This document shows, one piece after another, positions 29,822 through 38,112 of a DNA stretch of 39,911 nucleotides. Numbering within the stretch: the stretch's first letter is position 1; each line of letters opens with the position of its first letter. The stretch is from a virus. Where the stretch lies: positions 1 through 39,911 of IMG/VR virus record IMGVR_UViG_3300009103_000066; one strand, written 5' to 3'. Position numbers and translations under genes: made by a program. Under the pieces are notes generated by a model that saw nothing but the letters and a program-made list of their open reading frames with translations, made no database searches and had not been told where the DNA came from.

Positions 29822-30814
29822 ATGGCTGTGACCAATACCTACGACCAAACGATGGTCAGTCAGCGAGAGGATCTCGCGGACTTCATCTACAACATCGACC
29901 CGGTTCGGACGCCGATGCTCCAGGCGGCTGAGTGGACGACCGCGAGCTCAGTCACCCATGAGTGGACCGAGGATTCGCTCACCGCTGCCGCCGCAGACAA
30001 CGAGTGGAAGGAAGGCGAGGCGATGGACGCCTCTGCGGTCACTTCCGGTACTCGTCTCGGCAACTTTGCCCAGATCAGCCGGAAGGACTACGGCGTGTCT
30101 GGAACGGCAGAGGTGGTCAGCAAGGCCGGTCGCGACTCCGAGATCGCTCTCGGTCAGGCGAAGGCCATGCGCGAGCTGAAGCGGGACATGGACGCCGTCA
30201 TTTCGAAGAGCAACCACGCGAAGCGGGTTGCATCCAATGCGAACGAGCCGCGCCTCGCGAGTCTGGAGTGCTGGGTTCGTAACGCATCGCGCGGGACCGG
30301 AGGTGCTGACCCGACGGATTTCGACGGGACTGCCGTCGACACGTCGGCGGCCGACGCGGACTGTCGCGCCTTCACGCAGACGCTTCTGGATTCGGTCATC
30401 GAGGACTGCTGGACGAACGGAGGCAAGCCTTCCCTGCTCATCATGGGGCCGGCGGGTCGCAACCAGTTCAACACGTTCGACGGTCTCGCGAACCTGAAGA
30501 CCAACTCGATCCAGCGCAGCGATCGGTCGGACGGCACGGTCTACGGATCGGTGGACGTCTACCTGTCGGGCTTCGGCATCGAGCTCCGAGCGGTCAACTC
30601 CCCGCACCTTCGCCAGAACGGGCTCACCCCTGCGAAGGATCGCGATGCGTGGCTCATCGATCCCGAGCACCTGAAGGTTCCGTTCCTGCGGTCCTTCGAA
30701 GTCATCGACTTCGCGAAGGTCGGAGACTCGATCGAGCAGGGCGTGCTGGCTCAGTACACCCTCGAGGTGTGCAACACCTACGCGCACGGTCTGGTCGCTG
30801 ACATCGGCGGCTGA
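29822..30814 (+). CDS. Major capsid protein, DUF5309/SU10 type (330 aa)
   Basis: The N-terminus follows the DUF5309 pattern: QREDLADFIYNIDPVRTPML (16-35), SVTHEWTEDSL (about 44-54), RLGNFAQISRKDYGVSGTAE (about 79-98), then a long helix with MRELKRDMDAV and, near the C-terminus, HLRQNGLTP and D-x-x-x-L-I-D-P-E-H segments. This family has the HK97 fold and builds the icosahedral shell. A GAGAGGGA ribosome site precedes the ATG. A hairpin follows the gene, as expected for a highly expressed message. Confidence 0.93.
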   Translation: MAVTNTYDQTMVSQREDLADFIYNIDPVRTPMLQAAEWTTASSVTHEWTEDSLTAAAADNEWKEGEAMDASAVTSGTRLGNFAQISRKDYGVSGTAEVVSKAGRDSEIALGQAKAMRELKRDMDAVISKSNHAKRVASNANEPRLASLECWVRNASRGTGGADPTDFDGTAVDTSAADADCRAFTQTLLDSVIEDCWTNGGKPSLLIMGPAGRNQFNTFDGLANLKTNSIQRSDRSDGTVYGSVDVYLSGFGIELRAVNSPHLRQNGLTPAKDRDAWLIDPEHLKVPFLRSFEVIDFAKVGDSIEQGVLAQYTLEVCNTYAHGLVADIGG

Positions 30815-30827
30815 TCGTTGACCTGAT

Positions 30828-30875
30828 GGGCGGCACGTAGGCCCCCTACTCTACCCCTTAGCCTACGTGTCGCCC
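30828..30875 (+). terminator. Long hairpin after the capsid gene (terminator or attenuator)
   Basis: A 15-base arm (30828-30842, beginning GGGCGGCACG) pairs with 30861-30875 with only one mismatch, which is a G-U pair in RNA, around an 18-base loop. There is no T-run after it, so it may be a partial terminator or an mRNA 3' end protector between the capsid gene and the tandem family. Confidence 0.65.
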
Positions 30876-30911
30876 TGATCGCGCCGAGAGGAGGCGGCGC
30901 GTGGAGGGCGG

Positions 30912-31340
30912 ATGCCCCTCAAGAAGCGCAACTTCGTCCGATCTATCGGGTCTGTCACGGCGGGCACCTATTCGGACGAGGTCGACATGTCGAACGTCAC
31001 GCGCGGCGTCCTGTACGTCACGCCGGACTCGTCGTATTCGGCGAACTTCGACATCGAGGTCTACATGTCGCCGCAGGAGTTCGGGACCACGCCGACGTGG
31101 TACAGGCTCTGGGGTATCCACTGGCCCGACACCGTGATCGCGATCAACGTGGACGTCGGCTACAACCCATTCCTCGAGAACTCAGGGGGTCCGCAGGCGA
31201 TCCCGTTCCCGCTGCCGTACAAGATCTATGACGCAGACCGATCCTACTCATCCGAGTCGGTCACGCCACGGCGCATCCGGTTCCGGCCGGTAGGAACAGA
31301 CGTCTCCCTCTCGATCGAGGGGATGAGGATGGTCTCCTGA
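30912..31340 (+). CDS. Tandem family member 1 (142 aa), possible capsid decoration protein
   Basis: ATG with GGAGGG upstream. First of four adjacent paralogues. Shared marks: SIGSVTAGTYSDEVDMS at the N-terminus, SPQEFGTTPTWYRLWG in the middle, TPRRIRFRPVGTDVSLS at the C-terminus, all separated by beta-like segments. This member has the longest insert between the second and third marks. The fold is probably a small all-beta sandwich. Genes behind the capsid often encode decoration, head-fibre or stabilising proteins; that role is inferred. Confidence 0.6.
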   Translation: MPLKKRNFVRSIGSVTAGTYSDEVDMSNVTRGVLYVTPDSSYSANFDIEVYMSPQEFGTTPTWYRLWGIHWPDTVIAINVDVGYNPFLENSGGPQAIPFPLPYKIYDADRSYSSESVTPRRIRFRPVGTDVSLSIEGMRMVS

Positions 31341-31768
31341 TGCCGTTCGGGGCTCGAAAGATCGTTCACGAGTTCAGCGGTAGCCACCTGACGACGTCAT
31401 CACACCCAGAGGTTGATGCGTCGAGCTTTACTGATGCCCTGCTGCATTGCTCCAGGGCGTCCTCTCAGGAGATCAACATCCACCTAGAGGCCGCGCCAGA
31501 GGACTTCGGGACAAGCCCAAGCTGGCACCGCCTCTATCGAGGCCAAGGTCAAGCCACGGCGCTGCACAACATCGTAGGAGACATGACGTTCACCTGGACG
31601 ACATCGATGCCGAACTCCATCACCATCAGCTTCCCTTGTGAGGTGGACGTTGCTGGAACAGATGCAGACTTTGGATTCATTGACCAGAGGGTTCCGAGAA
31701 GGTTTCGAATCGTGAAGAGTCAGAACATGAGCGGGCTTGCGGTGGAGCTCACCAGGAGACGCGCCTAA
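31340..31768 (+). CDS. Tandem family member 2 (142 aa)
   Basis: The ATG overlaps the previous stop (TGATG). Shared marks: SSHPEVDASSFTDALLH, then AAPEDFGTSPSWHRLYRG, then PRRFRIVKSQ and a final hydrophobic strand. It diverges from its neighbours outside these marks, so the duplication is old. Function as for member 1. Confidence 0.6.
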   Translation: MPFGARKIVHEFSGSHLTTSSHPEVDASSFTDALLHCSRASSQEINIHLEAAPEDFGTSPSWHRLYRGQGQATALHNIVGDMTFTWTTSMPNSITISFPCEVDVAGTDADFGFIDQRVPRRFRIVKSQNMSGLAVELTRRRA

Positions 31769-32115
31769 TGCCGATGAAAGAAAGGCACTTCGTAGTCTCC
31801 CTGGGAGACATCTCTACCGGATCTGCATCCCCCGAGGTCGACCTATCGAGTGCAAACTGGGCCTATGTCTACGGGACAACGTCTGGCGCGAACACCAACA
31901 TTCGAGCAGAGGCTGCACCAGAAGAGTTCGGAACGAGTCCGACGTGGCACCTCTACGGGAACCAGATACAAATCCCAACCTCTGGGACGAGCTTCTGCCT
32001 TGCCATTCCGTTCGATGGGTACATCGATTTCGTGACACCGCAGAGGTTGCGGATCAAGGTGACGGCGGGTGCGCTCAACGACGCATACATCGAGGGCATC
32101 AGAGAAATCGGATGA
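31768..32115 (+). CDS. Tandem family member 3 (115 aa)
   Basis: The ATG overlaps the previous stop (TAATG). It has SLGDISTGSASPEVDLSS, AAPEEFGTSPTWHLYG and TPQRLRIKVTAG, matching members 1, 2 and 4 in order and spacing. It is the shortest form and so the best guess at the core domain. Confidence 0.6.
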   Translation: MPMKERHFVVSLGDISTGSASPEVDLSSANWAYVYGTTSGANTNIRAEAAPEEFGTSPTWHLYGNQIQIPTSGTSFCLAIPFDGYIDFVTPQRLRIKVTAGALNDAYIEGIREIG

Positions 32116-32492
32116 AGAAGCGGCACACAGCCGGAATCGATCTCGGCTCTGTTGCGTCCAGTGGGTCGAGCGCAGAAGCGGATCTCTCCTCGATGGACTC
32201 GGCGCTGGTCTACGTGACAACGGGATCTTCGTCGGGCAACTCTGTGTTCGCCCTCGAGGCTGCACCAGAGGACTTCGGTGAGACTCCGACGTGGGGTCTG
32301 TTGGGCACAGAGAACGTCACCCTCTCTGCTTCGACGTCTCGCGTTCTTCCGATGCAGAGGCTCGGTGCGATGCTTTTTAGCGGGGCGCACGCCACCGGAT
32401 CCACGACGTGCCCGAGGCGCTTCCGAGTCCGGCACATCAGTGGGTCGACGATCGAGAGCGTTTGGGTTGAGGGCGTGAGGTCGGTTGCATGA
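32112..32492 (+). CDS. Tandem family member 4 (126 aa)
   Basis: The start at ATG 32112 overlaps the previous stop (ATGA); a longer frame from 31737 is shadow of member 3. It has DLGSVASSGSSAEADLSS, AAPEDFGETPTWGLLG and CPRRFRVRHISG, closing the family array. The next gene again overlaps by four bases, so all members are in one translationally coupled run. Confidence 0.6.
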   Translation: MKKRHTAGIDLGSVASSGSSAEADLSSMDSALVYVTTGSSSGNSVFALEAAPEDFGETPTWGLLGTENVTLSASTSRVLPMQRLGAMLFSGAHATGSTTCPRRFRVRHISGSTIESVWVEGVRSVA

Positions 32493-32851
32493 ACTGGCAA
32501 ACGATATCTGACCCCGAAGAGATGACGAAGCGTGGCTCCCTGAGGACGAAGATCAAGATGGAGTCCGACGGGAAGACGATCACGACTCGTCATGAGCAAG
32601 ACGAGGACTACATACGCGAGATGTTGGAAGTCAACGTCGCGCTACAGAATGCAGACCGACGATCAACAAGCCTGTGGGACAACCGCAACCTCGTGCATGT
32701 CGCGCGGATCCCAGAGGAACTGATTCTGCGGTGGCAGATCGAGGAAGGAATCAACTTCTACCGTTGCTCAGATGAGGACAGGGCTCGCCTGTTCGCAAAG
32801 CTGAACGATGGAGACTACAGCAGGCTCAGGACAGCGCCTGGCCGCATCTAG
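32489..32851 (+). CDS. Head/neck-region hypothetical protein (120 aa)
   Basis: The product contains LVHVARIPEELILRWQIEEG (about 69-88) and a C-terminal RLFAKLNDGDYSRLRTAPGR. This pattern (His-Val-Ala-x-Ile-Pro, a Trp helix, then Lys-Leu-Asn-Asp-x-x-Tyr-x-x-Leu-Arg-Thr) recurs downstream of the capsid gene in podovirus-like genomes, where it has no assigned role. The N-terminus is charged. It starts inside the last tandem gene's stop (ATGA). Confidence 0.6.
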   Translation: MNWQTISDPEEMTKRGSLRTKIKMESDGKTITTRHEQDEDYIREMLEVNVALQNADRRSTSLWDNRNLVHVARIPEELILRWQIEEGINFYRCSDEDRARLFAKLNDGDYSRLRTAPGRI

Positions 32852-32862
32852 GAGACACCCAC

Positions 32863-33312
32863 ATGTCCGAAACCACCGAAACGGTGACAGCCACATACAC
32901 CACCCTCTCCGCGCAGCAGGAGTCCGGGTCTTCAACGCTCATCGGCGAGATCAATGCATCGGTCAGGGCGGTCCTCGCGGTTGGCGGGTTCGATGACCTC
33001 AACCCCGGTTCCGATGTCCTCCGCTTCGCCCTTCCTGGCGACGAGCACTATCGAGAGATCAAAGTGTCTCTCGTTGGTGACTACGACAACCCGGCGATCG
33101 AGGTGGTCTACTCGGGAGAGGAAGGCAGTGAATACGCCAACGACAACCAGACGGTCGTGTTCATCAATCGACAAGGCGAAGGGAACTTCGTCTATGAGCC
33201 GGGCAAGTTCAGCCAGCCGCCGAGGGCCATCCAAGACCTGTCAACCACGCCGACGAACCGCATCGGGATGATCATCGCTCTCTCGGTTCCTCAGAACTAC
33301 GTGCTGGGGTAA
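32863..33312 (+). CDS. Hypothetical virion protein (149 aa)
   Basis: ATG with AGGAGAC upstream. The product is Thr/Ser-rich at the start, then beta-rich (FALPGDEHYREIKVSLVGDY, and QTVVFINRQGEGNFVYEPG) and ends in a hydrophobic strand. Likely a structural beta protein, possibly a decoration or head-fibre component. No named family recognised. Confidence 0.5.
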   Translation: MSETTETVTATYTTLSAQQESGSSTLIGEINASVRAVLAVGGFDDLNPGSDVLRFALPGDEHYREIKVSLVGDYDNPAIEVVYSGEEGSEYANDNQTVVFINRQGEGNFVYEPGKFSQPPRAIQDLSTTPTNRIGMIIALSVPQNYVLG

Positions 33313-33315
33313 CAA

Positions 33316-34041
33316 ATGGCCGCAATCACAAGCTACGACACGCTCAAGCAAGCCGTCACGCACTACACCGTGTTCGACGATTCGAGTGACATGTTCGAGA
33401 CGTTCCTGAGGCTCGCGGAGGATCGGTTCAACCGCGACCTGAGAGTCCCAGAGATGGTCGAGAACGATGTGGTAACGCTCGGTGCCCAGTCGACGTTCTT
33501 CGGCATCGACAAGGAAGACTTCGACGGTTCCCTGCCGACGCAGGACGTCATCGAGTTCATCGATGTCTCAAACGCGACATCGGGTGCTCTCAGGCTCATT
33601 CCGATGGAGAGGTTGATTCGACTGGCCTCGTATTGGGCCGCGACCGCGTTCGAGCCCGAGATGTATGCACTACAGGGTTCGAATATGTACTTCGCACCGA
33701 AGGCAGCAAGCAAGAGTGTCAACTTGGTGTACTACCGAAAGGTCACACCGATCACCTCTGCTTCTGATGCGAGCAATCACAACATGATCGCGAGGTATGG
33801 TGGACTGTACTTGTACGCCATTCTTCTCGAGGCTGCCGCCTTCATGAATGATCCAGAGAAGGAGATGTCCTACCTCAAGATGTACGAGAGGACGCGAGAC
33901 GTATTCAATGCTGGTGCAGCGCGGCGGGAACTGAACCCCTCGTTCGACCCGGCAGAGAGGCGGGACGCATCTCTGCCGCCCGCGTCCCAGCTTCCCGGGC
34001 AGAAGGAAGTCCGCGCCCTCAACGAATCAGGAGCTCTGTAG
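33316..34041 (+). CDS. Head-tail adaptor protein 1 (241 aa)
   Basis: The N-terminus ITSYDTLKQAVTHYTVFDDS, then FETFLRLAEDRFNRDLRVPEM, matches the phage adaptor family used beneath the portal in SU10-like and T7-like tails. A conserved FAPKAASKSVNLVYYRK block and a YLYAILLEAAAFM helix follow. The next gene is a clear paralogue. It would form the ring that joins the portal to the tail nozzle. Confidence 0.75.
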   Translation: MAAITSYDTLKQAVTHYTVFDDSSDMFETFLRLAEDRFNRDLRVPEMVENDVVTLGAQSTFFGIDKEDFDGSLPTQDVIEFIDVSNATSGALRLIPMERLIRLASYWAATAFEPEMYALQGSNMYFAPKAASKSVNLVYYRKVTPITSASDASNHNMIARYGGLYLYAILLEAAAFMNDPEKEMSYLKMYERTRDVFNAGAARRELNPSFDPAERRDASLPPASQLPGQKEVRALNESGAL

Positions 34042-34044
34042 AAC

Positions 34045-34710
34045 ATGGCCGCAATCGTAAACTACTCAACACTTCAGGATGCGGTGACGCAGTACCTGAT
34101 CCACTCGGACGACGCGGGCCTCTTCGACACCTTCCTGAAGCTCGCCGAGAACCGCTTCAACAAAGAGCTACGGGTGCGTGAACTCGTTTCTGACACGGTG
34201 GGCACCACAGGTGCGGGGTTCGTCAGCTCGAACACGACCCTCAGTGCCGACTTTGTCGAACCGATCGCAATCTACCTGAGCGCCCCCGTAGGAAACTCTG
34301 GTTCACTCAGTTACCTGCCACCGAACAAGTTCTTCAACTTGAAGTCCTCGCACAGCGGTACCGGGATCCCGAAGTACTACACGATCTTCGGGAATAAGAT
34401 GCACTTCTCGCCGTTCGGCACGTCCTGCACGGCGAACTGGCATTACTACAAGGAGCTCACGCCACTCACGTCGTCGAACGCAACGAACGAGCTCATGCCG
34501 AGCGCAGCGAACCTGTACCTGTACGGGGTGTTGCTCGAGGCGCAGCCCTTCCTGAACCAGCCAGAGAGGATCACCGAGTTCGAGTCGTTCTACGATCGGG
34601 CGAAGGACTCCCTGATCGCAGCCGACGCTCGTGCCCGGTTGCGCCCCGGTGTCGGTCAGAGGATGCGCGCATCTGGTGTAACGGCCGATGGGGTATTCCG
34701 TATCCCCTGA
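34045..34710 (+). CDS. Head-tail adaptor protein 2 (221 aa)
   Basis: It aligns with the preceding gene along most of its length: IVNYSTLQDAVTQYLIHSDD, FDTFLKLAENRFNKELRVREL, FSPFGTSCTANWHYYKELTP and YLYGVLLEAQPFL. A three-base gap separates the two genes; ATG follows a GGAG site. Two adaptors in tandem suggest a two-layer or mixed adaptor ring, or a duplication whose second copy took on a new role. The stop overlaps the nozzle ATG. Confidence 0.75.
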   Translation: MAAIVNYSTLQDAVTQYLIHSDDAGLFDTFLKLAENRFNKELRVRELVSDTVGTTGAGFVSSNTTLSADFVEPIAIYLSAPVGNSGSLSYLPPNKFFNLKSSHSGTGIPKYYTIFGNKMHFSPFGTSCTANWHYYKELTPLTSSNATNELMPSAANLYLYGVLLEAQPFLNQPERITEFESFYDRAKDSLIAADARARLRPGVGQRMRASGVTADGVFRIP

Positions 34711-36272
34711 TGCCGCAGTATCAGCTCGGAGAATGGCTACCGGACCAGCCGCAGATCGCTCTCCCAGGGTTGATTGAGGCGAAGAACGTGCTGCCCACCG
34801 CAACCGGCTACACGAGCTTCTCGTCCCCAATCAACCTTGCGGGGGTCTCTGCGCTCAGCAATAAGTGCGTTGGTGCCGACTCGGGAACAACACAGGGCGG
34901 CAACATCTACACAATCGCCGGCAGCCAGAGCGAGATCAAGGTCATCTGGAACAGTGGTGACTTTGCTGATGCAACCCCGTCTGGTGGCATCACGGGTTTC
35001 GGTAGTGCGAGCTCGCAGTGGGAGTTCGAGCAGTATGGGGACAGGCTGATTGCCTTGGCTCCCGGTGTTGAACCACTAAGCGTCGACACCGAAAGCACTG
35101 GCCCAGGGACAAGCAACCGATTCTCCGCGGTATCCCCCAACGCCTCGAAGGCAACGACTTGCACGGTCCACAAGGACTTCCTGATCCTTGGGAACGTGGA
35201 GGGACGGGGGAACAATGCGAGTGCTATCGGGACACAGAAGGCCGGCCTGCACTGGTCTGCGATCGGTGACCCGACGAACTGGCCGACCGTTGCGACACAG
35301 TCTGCGATCGACGTCCAGAGCGACTTCCAAGTGCTCGATGGGTCTGGTGGCGACATCACGGCCATCATCTCTGCCGGCGACTACGTTGCGGTGTTGCGGG
35401 AGCGCCAAGTCTGGAGGATGGACTATGTAGGCGGCTCTGCGTTCTTCGCGTTCCGAAAGATCGACCACTCGCGAGGTTGCATGCTCCCGAGAACGGCGGT
35501 CGCCGTGAACGGAGTGGTCTACTTCCCAAGCGTCGAGGGCTTCATGGCGTTCGATGGCGCGAGGCTCTATTCGATCGGAGAAGAGAAGATCGACAGGACG
35601 TGGCGGGCGACGATGGATTTCGACAACACGCTCCATTGCTGCGCCGCACACAACGCTGAGACTCATTCGATCTACTGGACAATCTCGTCTGGGTCGGGGT
35701 TGCCTTCGAAGATCTTCGGGTATCGGTACGACATGGAGAGGTGGTTCGAGGTCGATGATCGGGAGACCCAGTGGGTACTCAACACCTTCGCGCTGAACAT
35801 GGGTGGGAACCTCGACGCCACCATCGCAAACGGTGGTCTCTCGGACCAGAACATGGACAACTACACAGAGAACCTAGACGCCTTGGGAGCAGATGACTCG
35901 ACGAGTGCGATGGCGATCTTTGACTCGTCGAACAAGCTCGCGGCGTACACAGACAGCGCCGAGCCGCTCGGCGGAACGATCGTGACTGGTGACTTTGAGA
36001 GCCCACCGCCCACTCGTTCCGTTCTGGGCTACATCCGGCCGATCTACGAGGGTGAAGGCAGCGTGAGTGGAACCGCGGCCGGCAGGGTCAAGCCGGTCGA
36101 TACAGTCGTCTACAAGCCGCTGACCCACGTCGAATCGACTGGGGTCCTTGCTGGTGTTCTGACAAACAGGGTCGGTGGGAGGTACCTCAGGGCGAAGTTC
36201 ACGACGTCTGGTGGGAGCATCGAGAACTTCAGCGGGTTCGACGCAGAGCTCAGACAGGTCGGTACACGGTGA
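34710..36272 (+). CDS. Tail nozzle / stabilisation-type beta-propeller protein (520 aa)
   Basis: The start follows a pattern seen in podovirus nozzle proteins: QYQLGEWLPDQPQIALPGLI, then A-K-N-V-x-P-T-x-x-G-Y (24-34). The body has repeated beta-blades (GNIYTIAGSQSEIKVI, QYGDRLIALAPG, LHWSAIGDPTNWP, VVYFPSVEGFMAFDGARL) as expected for a beta-propeller like P22 gp10 or T7 gp12. It would form the tail tube through which DNA leaves. Confidence 0.78.
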   Translation: MPQYQLGEWLPDQPQIALPGLIEAKNVLPTATGYTSFSSPINLAGVSALSNKCVGADSGTTQGGNIYTIAGSQSEIKVIWNSGDFADATPSGGITGFGSASSQWEFEQYGDRLIALAPGVEPLSVDTESTGPGTSNRFSAVSPNASKATTCTVHKDFLILGNVEGRGNNASAIGTQKAGLHWSAIGDPTNWPTVATQSAIDVQSDFQVLDGSGGDITAIISAGDYVAVLRERQVWRMDYVGGSAFFAFRKIDHSRGCMLPRTAVAVNGVVYFPSVEGFMAFDGARLYSIGEEKIDRTWRATMDFDNTLHCCAAHNAETHSIYWTISSGSGLPSKIFGYRYDMERWFEVDDRETQWVLNTFALNMGGNLDATIANGGLSDQNMDNYTENLDALGADDSTSAMAIFDSSNKLAAYTDSAEPLGGTIVTGDFESPPPTRSVLGYIRPIYEGEGSVSGTAAGRVKPVDTVVYKPLTHVESTGVLAGVLTNRVGGRYLRAKFTTSGGSIENFSGFDAELRQVGTR

Positions 36273-36685
36273 TCGAAGAACTCCCTGATTGGGCGAACAC
36301 GAGACGGCACAACCGACAGCGCGGTGTCCCCGGGAACCGGGGCCTCGATTACACGCGCGAGATCGGTTCAGAGGCCCGCGCCAGAACTGTTGACACCACC
36401 GAGACTGCATCGATCACCGCGACCAACCAGAGTGTCGCGATCAACCCGGAGACGACTTATCTGACGATCTCGGGGAGTGGGTCGCTGTCGAAGTTGACTG
36501 GCGTGACGCGGATTGGTCACCAGATCACGATCGTGTGGGGTGCTGGTTGCACGGCGACGCTCGACGATCAGACCAGCAGCAACTTCGATCTACGGACGAC
36601 GTGGGCATCGTCTGCTGTCGGGACGGTGGCGGTGCTTGTCTGGAACGGGACAGAGTGGCTCGAGCTCAGCAGGAGCATCAAGTGA
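36269..36685 (+). CDS. Fibre-tip-like beta protein (138 aa)
   Basis: GTG at 36269 overlaps the nozzle stop (GTGA). After a charged N-terminus (residues 1-45) the product has repeated Thr/Ser-rich strands ending in KLTGVTRIGHQITIVWGAGC, a gap, then VAVLVWNGTEWLELSRS. This pattern (Leu-x-Gly, Gly-x-x-Ile-Thr-Ile, then Trp-Asn-Gly-x-x-Trp) is common at the ends of phage tail fibres and spikes. It may be a short fibre or an add-on tip to the tail. Confidence 0.6.
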   Translation: MIEELPDWANTRRHNRQRGVPGNRGLDYTREIGSEARARTVDTTETASITATNQSVAINPETTYLTISGSGSLSKLTGVTRIGHQITIVWGAGCTATLDDQTSSNFDLRTTWASSAVGTVAVLVWNGTEWLELSRSIK

Positions 36686-37140
36686 CAGCCGCAGCGCACA
36701 CGCTGGACGCAGCCGGTGTTCCTGTCCTCAAGACGTCCCGCCTCACGGCGCTCGAGGGGCACCAGGCCATCGCCCACTGGCCGGTGATCGCGTCGATCTT
36801 GGAGGGCGTGATCCCTTACACCTGTGGGCGCATCACGCTTGACGACATTCGGGGATCAGTTGAGCGCGAAGACTCGATGATCGTGATCGCGTGGGACCCC
36901 AACCTCAACGAGGTCTATGCGGTCTTCGTCTGCGAAGGCGAAGCGTACCCAGGCAAGAAGGTGTTCAATATCAACCAGTGCGCTGGCCGGCAGCTCGAGG
37001 ACTGGATCCATCTGTACCCAGACATGAAGCGCCTCGCGAAGGCGCTTGGGTTCGAACAGATCGAGATCACGGGACGACCCGGCTGGGGACGCGCTCTCGG
37101 GCTTAGGGAGACCGCGCGGGTCTACATCGAGGAACTGTAG
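36682..37140 (+). CDS. GNAT-like virion-region protein (152 aa)
   Basis: The start at GTG 36682 overlaps the previous stop; a longer frame is shadow. The product has AIAHWPVIASILEGVIPYTC (about 28-47), then MIVIAWDPNLNEVYAVFVCE, and WIHLYPDMKRLAKALGFEQI followed by TGRPGWGRALG. This Gly-Arg-x-Gly-Trp motif after a helix matches a small acetyltransferase-fold family found next to internal virion genes in podovirus-like phages. An enzymatic role is unproven. Confidence 0.6.
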   Translation: MTAAAHTLDAAGVPVLKTSRLTALEGHQAIAHWPVIASILEGVIPYTCGRITLDDIRGSVEREDSMIVIAWDPNLNEVYAVFVCEGEAYPGKKVFNINQCAGRQLEDWIHLYPDMKRLAKALGFEQIEITGRPGWGRALGLRETARVYIEEL

Positions 37141-38112
37141 ATGGGAAGCAAATCCAAGACGAAGAAGAGGATAAACAAGAATCTCCGCAAGGAGTCCCTG
37201 AAGGTCCTTCGCGAAGGACGCAAGGTCTACGAAGAGATGCGCGAGTCGGGTCGACCCGGCATCTCTGCCGAGCGAGAGGATGCGTTGCAGCGATTGAGCG
37301 CGATAGCTCGCGGACGCCCGTCGTTCCAACAGAGCTCGGTTCCTCAACTTGCTCTCGGCGAGTACGAGAAGGTGATGGGCGGCGAGTACCTCTCGCCGGA
37401 TTCGAACCCGTACCTGCAAGAGATCGTCGACCGCTCGGTCGGGTCGGCGATGGGGGCCCAGGCCGGAGGCTTCGCCCAGGCTGGGCGCTTCGGTGGCGGC
37501 GCGATGGCAAACGCAATGGCCGACGCGGGGCAATCGACAGCCGCGAACCTGTACGGTGCGAACTACCAATCCGAGCGCGACCGGATGATGTCGATGCTCG
37601 ACAAGTCAGGGTCGATCGACGACCTGCTCTACCGGCAGGACCAGCGGGATTTGCAGAGGAAGCTCCAGTCAGCAGACATACTCTCGAACGTCGGCCGCGA
37701 GCGGGAAGAGGAAGCACTCGCGCAGTACAACGAGCCGTTGAACGTCATTCTCCGCTACCTCGGGGCCATTACTTCCAACCCGATCAGGGACGAGCACACG
37801 ACCACGACGAAGACGACCGACTACACCGCGATTGCACAGGGCATCGGCGGCGCACTGACGGGAGGGTTGGCAGGGGGGTGTTGGGTGGCCGCCGAGTTCT
37901 ACGGGTGGGGGACTCCAGATTGGTGGGATGCGCGGAACTGGCTCATGGATGGATGGAAAGGCGAGGAGGCCGATAGCTTCAGAGAGGTCTACGCGCGAGA
38001 CGGCATGGACCTGGCGAAGCGTGTTCGGGAAGACGACAGCTACCGCGAAACGGTTCGGCCGATGTTTGAGTGGGCACGCAAGCAGGGTGAGAAGATGAGG
38101 GGAGATTCCTGA
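37141..38112 (+). CDS. Internal virion / ejection protein (323 aa)
   Basis: ATG directly follows the previous stop. The N-terminus is very basic (KSKTKKRINKNLRK). Then SNPYLQEIVDRSVGSAMGAQ (95-114), a Gly/Ala-rich GGFAQAGRFGGGAMANAMAD (115-134) and LYGANYQSERDRMM (142-155), a pattern typical of internal virion proteins of podovirus-like phages. A hydrophobic stretch precedes a C-terminal domain CWVAAEFYGWGTPDWWDARN, also recurrent in these proteins. It probably leaves the capsid with the DNA. Confidence 0.65.
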   Translation: MGSKSKTKKRINKNLRKESLKVLREGRKVYEEMRESGRPGISAEREDALQRLSAIARGRPSFQQSSVPQLALGEYEKVMGGEYLSPDSNPYLQEIVDRSVGSAMGAQAGGFAQAGRFGGGAMANAMADAGQSTAANLYGANYQSERDRMMSMLDKSGSIDDLLYRQDQRDLQRKLQSADILSNVGREREEEALAQYNEPLNVILRYLGAITSNPIRDEHTTTTKTTDYTAIAQGIGGALTGGLAGGCWVAAEFYGWGTPDWWDARNWLMDGWKGEEADSFREVYARDGMDLAKRVREDDSYRETVRPMFEWARKQGEKMRGDS

